A stretch of DNA of 64,000 nt, from the NCBI RefSeq assembly GCF_018687515.1, contig NZ_CP061294.1:992001-1056000 (forward strand), written 5' to 3'. This DNA comes from Polynucleobacter sp. MWH-Spelu-300-X4 (GTDB taxonomy: Bacteria > Pseudomonadota > Gammaproteobacteria > Burkholderiales > Burkholderiaceae). The notes under the pieces were generated by a model. It was not told where the DNA came from. It searched no databases and was given only the letters and a program-made list of their open reading frames with translations. Made by a program: the position numbers and the translations under genes. Below, one piece after another: positions 58,132-64,000 of the stretch. The stretch's first letter is position 1. The number at the start of each line of letters is the position of its first letter.

Positions 58132-58134
58132 TGG

Positions 58135-58830
58135 TTACTTAACAAAATGAGTGAAGTTTTTTGCCGGCTCACGTTCTGTGATTAAAGTATTTTCAATTTT
58201 GCTATTGTCAGCAAAGCCTAAAGACATGCCGCAAACTACTTGTTGCTCGGGCTTCAAATCCAAATGTTTCGCAATAATTTTATGAAATTGCGTAAAAGCA
58301 GCCTGAGGGCACGTATCCAAACCACGTGCTTTAGCAGCCAACATGACGCTTTGGATAAACATACCGTAATCCAACCAGCTACCTTGCTGCATCACGCGAT
58401 CAATCGTAAAGAAGATACCTACAGGCGCGTCAAAGAACTGATAGTTACGCGCATGCTGGGCTTGCATCTTCTCCTTATCGTCTTTACCAAGCCCCAGCAA
58501 ACCGTATAAATCAAAACCTACTTTACGACGGCGAGAAATATAAGGATCAACCCATTTAGCAGGGTAATAACTATATTCTTCCTCATGATCTTTAATAGCA
58601 ACAGGATCCATAAAGGCTTTCATGATGTCAGCGGAAATCATTTTCTTTTTTTCTCCAGTAACAACATAAACCTGCCAAGGCTGAGTATTGGTTCCAGACG
58701 GAGCCCTAGCCGCAACATCTAATAAATCGAGAATAGTGCTCTCAGGAATCTCTGTTGGCAAAAAAGCGCGAATAGACCGGCGCGCTTTAATATTGTCATC
58801 AACGATCTTGGAAATTTCAGTTTGATTCAT
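58135..58830 (-). CDS. Nitroreductase family protein
   Basis: A 231-residue FMN/NAD(P)H oxidoreductase. The N-terminus RRSIRAFLPTEIP and ARAPSGTNTQPWQVYVVTGE (about residues 40-59) are the FMN-binding hallmark of this superfamily. The central FFTIDRVMQQGSWLDYGMF and the C-terminal MSLGFADNSKIENTL complete it. It reduces nitro compounds or quinones in vitro in related proteins; the real substrate is unknown. The start lies 33 bp from one arm of an 8-bp inverted repeat. Confidence 0.88.
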   Translation of the reverse strand: MNQTEISKIVDDNIKARRSIRAFLPTEIPESTILDLLDVAARAPSGTNTQPWQVYVVTGEKKKMISADIMKAFMDPVAIKDHEEEYSYYPAKWVDPYISRRRKVGFDLYGLLGLGKDDKEKMQAQHARNYQFFDAPVGIFFTIDRVMQQGSWLDYGMFIQSVMLAAKARGLDTCPQAAFTQFHKIIAKHLDLKPEQQVVCGMSLGFADNSKIENTLITEREPAKNFTHFVK

Positions 58831-59217
58831 AGGGTTATTCTCTGTTTAAAAGGTTTAAAAGCATCCGATTATCTTAAATCATATTGAATAAATCGGATCA
58901 TAGAGCTACTAAAGTCGCCGCTATTCCACCGAAAAATCATTTAAAAACACATATAAAACATATAGTTATAGTTCATAAAACGATATTCTCAGGGTCTTAG
59001 GGCTATTTCAGGCTGTACAAGCTTTAAAACCTAGTAAAAGCCCTTATAAAATATTCATCGATCTTTTATAAAACTGTGCGATACTTGGCATGTAGGTCTT
59101 CAAGTAGCTTCCGTCGTTACCATTTATCAAAATGGGTGATTCGGTTAGTTGAATCTTCCAGCCCTGCAAGAAATGGTGAGTAATCACCGTGTTTAATTTT
59201 TTTAAGGAATTACAGTA
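58831..59217. promoter_or_regulatory. Divergent region: nitroreductase upstream repeat and cspA leader
   Basis: A 387-bp non-coding region. An exact inverted repeat ATCCGATT (58863-58870) and AATCGGAT (58891-58898), 20-bp spacer, lies near the nitroreductase start. Two copies of TTATAAAA (about 59043 and 59063) are possible -10 elements for cspA. The last 150 bases are a long 5' leader typical of cold-shock genes, with a small hairpin GGTGA-GTAA-TCACC (59175-59188) and the ribosome site AAGGA about 12 bases before the ATG. Confidence 0.6.
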
Positions 59218-59421
59218 ATGGCAACAGGTATTGTTAAATGGTTTAACGACGCAAAAGGTTTTGGTTTTATTACTCCTGATGGTGGTGGTGAAGATCTTTT
59301 CGCTCACTTCTCAGCGATTCAAGGTAACGGTTTCAAAAGCTTGAAAGAAAACCAAAAGGTTAGCTTTGAAGTAACAACTGGCCCTAAGGGCAAGCAAGCT
59401 TCTAACATCAACCCACTATAA
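59218..59421 (+). CDS. cspA: Cold-shock protein CspA family
   Basis: A 67-residue single cold-shock domain with both RNA-binding motifs: KGFGFITPD (RNP1, residues 16-24) and LFAHFSAI (RNP2). It binds single-stranded nucleic acid and melts mRNA secondary structure at low temperature. The long 5' leader suggests post-transcriptional temperature control. Well followed by a terminator; single-gene transcript. Confidence 0.97.
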   Translation: MATGIVKWFNDAKGFGFITPDGGGEDLFAHFSAIQGNGFKSLKENQKVSFEVTTGPKGKQASNINPL

Positions 59422-59435
59422 ACGTTGGTTGATTG

Positions 59436-59465
59436 AAAAAAACCCGACTTAGGTCGGGTTTTTTT
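59436..59465. terminator. Bidirectional intrinsic terminator of cspA
   Basis: AAAAACCCGAC, loop TTAG, GTCGGGTTTTTTT. Perfect stem with A and T runs on either side, 15 bp after cspA and ahead of the convergent chr genes. Confidence 0.93.
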
Positions 59466-59481
59466 GTAACTATTTTTATAC

Positions 59482-60066
59482 CTAGATTAAACCGAAGCCC
59501 CCTAGGATAGCCCCAACCAATAGCAATACAAGAATGTGGGCTCTTGTCTTCCATATCAACAAAACAGTTATTGCCGTACATAACCAAAGCGGCCAATCTC
59601 TTTCGAATTGATTATTTGTGGCCGTAATAATCCAGCTGGTTGCCAAAATAGCCCCCACCACGATTGGCGCCAAGCCTTGCTTAAATGCCACCACATAACT
59701 CTTCTCTTGATTAGCTTGAACCCAGCGAGATGTGGCATAAGTTAACAGTGAGCTAGGCAACATCACCCCCATCATTGCCACACACATACCCAAAATACCC
59801 CATAGATATTGCTGATAACCAATTGCTACTGAGTTAACGCCAATATGCCAGCCAAACATGGCAATCACTAGAATATTGGGGCCAGGAGCAGATTGCGCAA
59901 TGGCGATAGAAGTTAGAAACTGATCCTCAGTCATCCACTTGGTTTGATTAACCATGTAACGATGCATTTCAGGAATCACCGTAACAGCACCACCAACAGC
60001 CATTAAAGACACGCCTAAAAAGTGCAAAAAGACCAAAGACCAATCTGAAAATGTAAACGTCATCAT
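59482..60066 (-). CDS. Chromate transporter family protein, single-domain (C-terminal partner)
   Basis: A 194-residue membrane protein of the CHR family. The motifs VGGAVTVIPEMHRYMV and SAPGPNILVIAMFGW (about residues 54-68) are those of one half of ChrA. Full-length ChrA has two such halves; here the two are separate adjacent genes that overlap at ATGA, the short-chain CHR arrangement. They likely assemble as a heterodimer. Some CHR proteins export chromate or transport sulfate-like anions. Confidence 0.88.
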   Translation of the reverse strand: MMTFTFSDWSLVFLHFLGVSLMAVGGAVTVIPEMHRYMVNQTKWMTEDQFLTSIAIAQSAPGPNILVIAMFGWHIGVNSVAIGYQQYLWGILGMCVAMMGVMLPSSLLTYATSRWVQANQEKSYVVAFKQGLAPIVVGAILATSWIITATNNQFERDWPLWLCTAITVLLIWKTRAHILVLLLVGAILGGFGLI

Positions 60067-60617
60067 GGCTTAATCTTTCTATAAGTTAGATAAATAGAAA
60101 GAACGCCCAAACTCAATAAGACATAAATTAATGGCACACGAACAATAGCCACTGCCAAAAAACAAACCACCCCAATTAAAGAAGCCTGCCCATAACCTAA
60201 AGGATGATTTTTTAGTGCGCTTGCCATCTTGAGCGATGCTCCGGCAATCAAACCAGCAGCCACAGCCCCCATTCCCCTTAGAGCTCCCGCAACGACGGGA
60301 TAACCGCTTAACTCATGGTAAAAAAATGCCAACACAATTAGAACCAACATTGGGAATACCAACATTCCGGCAATACCAGCAATAGCCCCAGCCCAACCAA
60401 AATAACGCGACCCAAAAATAATGGCTAAATTAACAACATTGGGACCTGGAAGAACTTGAGCAACAGCCCAATCCTCAATAAATTCTTCTTGTGTATACCA
60501 GCGCTTTTTATCAACTAACTCTCTTTGGGCCACAGGTAAAACGCCGCCAAACCCTTGGAGCGCCAACCATGTAAAAGACCAAAAAAGCTCTGATTTAGAT
60601 TTAGGAAATTCCTTCAT
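60063..60617 (-). CDS. Chromate transporter family protein, single-domain (N-terminal partner)
   Basis: A 184-residue CHR-family half-transporter with LALQGFGGVLPVAQRELVD (about residues 18-36) and AQVLPGPNVVNLAIIFG (about 53-69). It is followed in frame-shifted overlap (ATGA) by the second half. Whether the pair moves chromate or another oxyanion is unknown. It has no chrB-type regulator beside it. Confidence 0.88.
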   Translation of the reverse strand: MKEFPKSKSELFWSFTWLALQGFGGVLPVAQRELVDKKRWYTQEEFIEDWAVAQVLPGPNVVNLAIIFGSRYFGWAGAIAGIAGMLVFPMLVLIVLAFFYHELSGYPVVAGALRGMGAVAAGLIAGASLKMASALKNHPLGYGQASLIGVVCFLAVAIVRVPLIYVLLSLGVLSIYLTYRKIKP

Positions 60618-60660
60618 TGGCCAATTTTAATGGCTAATGAAAAATTAGATTTAAATAGCT

Positions 60661-61641
60661 CTACTGAGCAAATTTAACTTCTTGTAATTTGATAGATCGA
60701 ACTGAATCACCCGAAACTCGAACAGGTCTTCCTTGAAAATAAATGCTTGCCTGAGATACACCATTGGTCAAAATGGTAAACGGTGCCTTACCCGTAAAAG
60801 TGTAATTAGATCCAACATCCATTGACTGCATATTAGATTTACCTGTGGCATCAATCACACAAATAGTCTGCTTAGATTTAGATTGAATAAACACAAAATC
60901 CGCTGCTTTAGTTGCTTCTGTGACACGATACTCAAGAACTGTTGCATCAGATTTTGGACAACCAGCCTCTGAAGGTAGCGGTGGCACACCAACCGCTGCT
61001 ACTGTAGTGGCAGAAGTTTCAATTGCCTCTTGAGTTGGCTCAGATGGCTCAGCAGAAATCGCCACTGGAGCTGGCTTATCCATAAACAGCTCCACAATAT
61101 CTGCTCTGGTGATGTAAAGACCGGCCATCACCAACAGGAGTAACGCTCCTTTCGCCAAATTCACCGGAAGCTGAAGCGGTATTTTCTTTATAAAGCTCTC
61201 TTTGCCAGATTGAAGATTTTCCAAGCTTATTTTTTGCTCGACAGGCTCATTTTTTTTACTTGAATATTTTTCTTCTTTAGAACTTGGATTATTAGAGATT
61301 GCTTTGGTAACTGCTGACTCTTCAGGAACCTCATCTTCCAATGCTTCCACATCAAAAGATAATGAGCTCTGGAAACTCTGATCACCATCTGGATAAACTA
61401 AATACTGAGATTCCTCTAAATTAAGTAACTTACCAACTTTCTTAGCTACAGTTACTTTGTGGGCTTCCGAATAGAAACTTGAAACACCGCCATCTTCTAA
61501 TTGAATAATATGTTTTTTAGACAAGCAAGCTTTGACCCCAAGCTCTTCCGGCTTCATTTTCAGTCTCTGTCGTGCGGACTGCAGCACTTTTCCCTGAATT
61601 TCAGGGATCGCTGCTGCTTTATTTTTTGAGCCACCCGCCAT
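60661..61641 (-). CDS. RodZ-like protein: cytoplasmic helix-turn-helix, membrane helix, extracytoplasmic domain
   Basis: A 326-residue protein. Residues about 15-75 are a diverged Xre-type helix-turn-helix (KVLQSARQRLKMKPEELGVK, then LSKKHIIQLEDG), then a charged linker. One membrane helix lies at about 167-187 (LAKGALLLLVMAGLYITRAD), followed by a Pro/Thr-rich stretch and a C-terminal beta domain with FTGKAPFTILTNGVSQASIY, similar in pattern to the RodZ DUF4115 domain. RodZ links MreB to the wall machinery. The start at 61641 has GAGGAG; the GTG at 61659 is less likely. It follows the FixJ-type gene by 17 bp. Confidence 0.72.
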   Translation of the reverse strand: MAGGSKNKAAAIPEIQGKVLQSARQRLKMKPEELGVKACLSKKHIIQLEDGGVSSFYSEAHKVTVAKKVGKLLNLEESQYLVYPDGDQSFQSSLSFDVEALEDEVPEESAVTKAISNNPSSKEEKYSSKKNEPVEQKISLENLQSGKESFIKKIPLQLPVNLAKGALLLLVMAGLYITRADIVELFMDKPAPVAISAEPSEPTQEAIETSATTVAAVGVPPLPSEAGCPKSDATVLEYRVTEATKAADFVFIQSKSKQTICVIDATGKSNMQSMDVGSNYTFTGKAPFTILTNGVSQASIYFQGRPVRVSGDSVRSIKLQEVKFAQ

Positions 61642-61658
61642 AAAAGTCTCCTCGACCA

Positions 61659-62276
61659 CTATTCATTTAAAGCTATCATATAACGAACTAAATCTTGCAA
61701 TGAATCTGCCTGCATTTTTTCCATCACACGTGCTTTGTGCACTTTAATAGTGGCATTGGTAGTCCCCAACTCCACCGCAATATCTTTATTCATCAAGCCA
61801 TCGACCAACAACGCGCATACCTCTGTCTCACGGGGAGTTAGTGACTCATAACGTTGTCGCAATGATAAAGATTGACCAATTTTCTTAAAATTTTCTCGAT
61901 CTTTAGCTACTGCATTAGTTAACGCCAATAACATTTCATCTAAGTTAAATGGCTTAAATAAAAAATCGACTGCGCCCTGCTTCATTCCTGTAACAATCTC
62001 ATGAGACATAGATTCACCAGAAATGAAAATAATCGGCGTTATACGCCCCATATCAACCAAACGCTTCTGCAAATCTACTCCAGACATGGATGGCATGCGC
62101 ATATCTAACAGAATCGCAGCTGGAGAAACTGGTACGGATTTTTCTAAAAATTCTTCTGGAGAAGCGTATATATCAGCGGTATAGCCATAGGTCTTTAACA
62201 TGCGCGCCAAAGAGCTACGCATAGATTCATCATCTTCTACAACATATATATGACCTAAAGAATTCACAACATCCAT
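61659..62276 (-). CDS. FixJ/NarL-type response regulator
   Basis: A 205-residue two-domain regulator. The receiver domain has the acidic pair in YVVEDDESMR, the phospho-Asp in AILLDMRMPSMSG (about residue 58) and Lys in FLFKPFN. The LuxR-type helix-turn-helix is in LTPRETEVCALLVDGLMNKD and GTTNATIKVHKARVMEKM. It looks like a FixJ-type transcription factor, normally paired with a PAS histidine kinase, but no kinase gene is adjacent in the window. The RodZ-like gene lies 17 bp downstream. Confidence 0.92.
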   Translation of the reverse strand: MDVVNSLGHIYVVEDDESMRSSLARMLKTYGYTADIYASPEEFLEKSVPVSPAAILLDMRMPSMSGVDLQKRLVDMGRITPIIFISGESMSHEIVTGMKQGAVDFLFKPFNLDEMLLALTNAVAKDRENFKKIGQSLSLRQRYESLTPRETEVCALLVDGLMNKDIAVELGTTNATIKVHKARVMEKMQADSLQDLVRYMIALNE

Positions 62277-62357
62277 CCATCTGTTTACTTAAGGTAATAC
62301 TAGTAATCTTTGCAATATTTGGCTATTAGCCTTATAGCTAATATTACTTATGCATGG

Positions 62358-62912
62358 TTAATGATGCTTTTCAGGGGTCACATCAAGTGCGACTAAAAAT
62401 CTTGACACCATGTTGTAGGTGGCGATAACTCCTACCAGCTCAACTAAGCGCTGAGAACCTAAAGCTTCTTGTAATCGCCCCATTAAATTAGGGTCAACCT
62501 CAACAGCCTTGGTCATTTGAATAGTTAATTCAATCGCATCCTGCTCTAAGGCATTGAAGAGTCCCTGTGGCATGGTGCGTTGACCAATACCTCTCATGGC
62601 CAACACCTGCTCTTCACTGCCTCCCGCAGATACAAATACTGGCGCATGGTGAATGAACTCATATTCAGCTCGATTAATAACTGCCACTCCACACATTGCC
62701 AGTTCACGCAACTTAGGATCCAAGGATAAATTGTTTCTCACTTCACCTAAGAAAGCATTCCACCCTTTAGCAAAAGGCGCGCTATGCAACAGCATACGAT
62801 CCAGATTAATTAAATCACCACCTCGGCGATGGCGAATAGCCGCCACCAATTCCGCTGGCTCTTTCAAGTCCAGCGGTTGATATGGCACTAAGCGTTTATC
62901 TTCAGAACTCAC
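62358..62912 (-). CDS. Carboxymuconolactone decarboxylase-like (AhpD-fold) protein
   Basis: A 184-residue all-helical protein. The segment LRELAMCGVAVINRAEYEFIHHAPV (about residues 68-92, shown in outline) matches the CMD family, with Glu and His residues in place. The CxxC of true AhpD is absent, so a peroxidase role is unlikely. The start is GTG, with a weak ribosome site. It follows the Bug-type gene by 14 bp and may be co-transcribed. Substrate unknown. Confidence 0.82.
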   Translation of the reverse strand: MSSEDKRLVPYQPLDLKEPAELVAAIRHRRGGDLINLDRMLLHSAPFAKGWNAFLGEVRNNLSLDPKLRELAMCGVAVINRAEYEFIHHAPVFVSAGGSEEQVLAMRGIGQRTMPQGLFNALEQDAIELTIQMTKAVEVDPNLMGRLQEALGSQRLVELVGVIATYNMVSRFLVALDVTPEKHH

Positions 62913-62926
62913 TGAGATAACCCAAC

Positions 62927-63901
62927 TTAATTAGCATCTTCTTTAATACTGTTTTCTTTGACAAACTTGCCCCAGATATCAATTTGCTTATTAACAAACT
63001 CTTGGGCAGGCTTAGGGCCTAATCCTGCTATTTCAACACCTTGAGATTTCAAGCGATTGGAGACTTCAGGACTCTTCAATGCTTTAGCAATTTCCGCATG
63101 CATTTTATTAATAATGGCTTCTGGGGTTTTAGCAGGCGCAATAATGGCCCACCATGCTGGCGCATCAAAATTAGGGTAACCGCTCTCAGCCACCGTTGGT
63201 ACATTAGGCAGTTCAACTGTACGTTTTTTAGTTGTGACTACCAAAGGAATAATGCCATTTGTATCAATATGAGGTTTTACCAAAAATAAAGAGCCAACTG
63301 CCAACGGCACATGACCAGCTAGCGCGTCTTGCATCAAAGGGCCACCGCCACGATAAGGCACATGCGTCCAATCAAACTTACCTTCCTTAGCTAACAATGC
63401 CATAGCCAAGTGACCTAAACTTCCAGTACCGATTGAACCGTAATTTGCTGGCTTTTTAGCTTTTGATTGGTCAATCAACTGTTTAAAGCTAGTAATGCCC
63501 GAAGCTTTACTAGCTGTCAAAACCATTGGCGCCGTACCAATCATGGTGACAGTCGCAATATCTTTTTTGGTGTCATAAGGCATTTTTTCCTTAAGACTAG
63601 GATTAACACCATGGGTATCAAAAACAACAGCGAAAGTGTACCCATCAGGAGCTGCCTTGGCCAAAGCATTCGTACCAATCACCCCAGATGCACCACCAAT
63701 ATTTTCAACAATCACCGATTGCTTCAATTGATTTTGCAATGACGGCGCCAAAATCCTCGCCACCTGATCAACAGAACCTCCAGGAGGGAATACGGAAATT
63801 AAACGAATCGGCTTATGATTAGGCCAATCTTGACTTTGAGCCTGAACAACCCCAATAAGACACAATGAAGCAAGCAAACTACTTAAAAGCTTAAATTTCA
63901 T
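62927..63901 (-). CDS. Bug family periplasmic solute-binding protein (TctC type)
   Basis: A 324-residue exported protein with signal peptide (KLLSSLLASLCLIGVVQA) and the Bug hallmarks KPIRLISVFPPGGSVDQVAR (residues about 30-49), VENIGGASGVIGTNALAKA and VPYRGGGPLMQDALAG. Bug proteins bind carboxylates and related small molecules for tripartite tricarboxylate transporters and are very numerous in Burkholderiales. No TctAB membrane genes are in the window. Ligand unknown. Confidence 0.93.
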   Translation of the reverse strand: MKFKLLSSLLASLCLIGVVQAQSQDWPNHKPIRLISVFPPGGSVDQVARILAPSLQNQLKQSVIVENIGGASGVIGTNALAKAAPDGYTFAVVFDTHGVNPSLKEKMPYDTKKDIATVTMIGTAPMVLTASKASGITSFKQLIDQSKAKKPANYGSIGTGSLGHLAMALLAKEGKFDWTHVPYRGGGPLMQDALAGHVPLAVGSLFLVKPHIDTNGIIPLVVTTKKRTVELPNVPTVAESGYPNFDAPAWWAIIAPAKTPEAIINKMHAEIAKALKSPEVSNRLKSQGVEIAGLGPKPAQEFVNKQIDIWGKFVKENSIKEDAN

Positions 63902-64000
63902 ATTATTTCCTCTATTTAAGATCCGATGGATTTAGCTCTATGACAGCGTAAATATCCCACACTCCTATAATCTAAGCAAATAAAAAAACGAGGCTGCCGT
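63902..64000. other. Intergenic end of window
   Basis: 99 bp without an ORF. The end contains a run of A followed by a GC-rich arm (CGAGGCTGCCG), which could be one half of a terminator for a minus-strand gene lying beyond the window. Only one arm is visible, so this is not firm. Confidence 0.3.

Noticed and set aside
59482..60617. Split chr gene as a frameshifted ChrA
   Set aside because: Each half has its own start, full domain and ATGA overlap, the known two-gene short-chain CHR form, so not a broken gene.
1..64000. tRNA or rRNA genes, CRISPR arrays, insertion sequences or attachment sites
   Set aside because: I read intergenic gaps for cloverleaf-like, spaced-repeat or transposase signals and found none; gaps are mostly short.

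Overview
The window looks like chromosomal DNA of a low-GC betaproteobacterium of the family Burkholderiaceae, most likely Polynucleobacter or a close relative. Three things point there: the one-strand gene run sdhCDAB-sdhE-gltA-leuC-leuD-leuB-asd-fimV-truA-trpF-trpB-trpA-accD-folC-dedD-cvpA-purF-metZ; families typical of Burkholderiales such as DUF2863, Bug-type periplasmic binding proteins and an entericidin inside the leu operon; and short AT-rich spacers. I see no tRNA, rRNA, insertion sequence, prophage or CRISPR array. The gene content is mostly housekeeping plus sulfur oxidation.

Layout. 1-6.1 kb: the 3' part of an amidase, then a minus-strand set lldD, DUF2721, gamma carbonic anhydrase, lrgA, lrgB (lactate oxidation and probable small-acid transport), rsuA, an isochorismatase-like hydrolase and a small membrane protein. 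6.1-9.1 kb: acnB with a palindromic operator over its predicted promoter, and an unlisted 51-residue gene. 9.1-13.5 kb: a thioesterase and an RND efflux permease/adaptor pair. 13.6-23.7 kb: a complete Kelly-Friedrich thiosulfate-oxidation locus, soxCD-soxYZ-soxA-soxX-soxB on the minus strand. It is followed by a CbiM/COG3235-like membrane protein and a thiosulfate permease fused to a DUF442 sulfurtransferase-like domain; soxH is divergent. 23.8-44.3 kb: the biosynthetic and TCA run named above. 44.4-47.6 kb: a GntR/UTRA regulator divergent from mdh, a CitE-like lyase and a small membrane protein. 47.6-55.8 kb: DUF2863, yaaA, a methionine-type aminotransferase, a GST, DedA, purU, hydroxybutyryl-CoA dehydrogenase, DUF3429 and rarA. 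55.9-58.8 kb: a second sulfur module (flavocytochrome c sulfide dehydrogenase pair, TlpA-like thioredoxin, nitroreductase). 58.8-64 kb: cspA, two single-domain ChrA proteins, a RodZ-like protein behind a FixJ-type regulator, a carboxymuconolactone decarboxylase-like protein and a Bug protein.

How it fits together. The cell oxidises reduced sulfur compounds (Sox plus FccAB) and feeds electrons to cytochrome c, alongside an ordinary TCA cycle (acnB, gltA, sdh and mdh are all here) using lactate and other small acids. The most useful new observations are these. A shared 14-bp palindrome at acnB and at gntR/mdh suggests a small TCA regulon. Two intrinsic terminators inside the sox gene run would split it into soxCDYZ, soxAX and soxB segments. 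The thiosulfate permease carries a fused Cys-active-site domain. The RND adaptor appears to lack its beta-barrel domain. Several unexplained palindromes lie upstream of gltA, mdh, soxC and the nitroreductase gene. I did not find a clear defence system or other wholly new multi-gene system.
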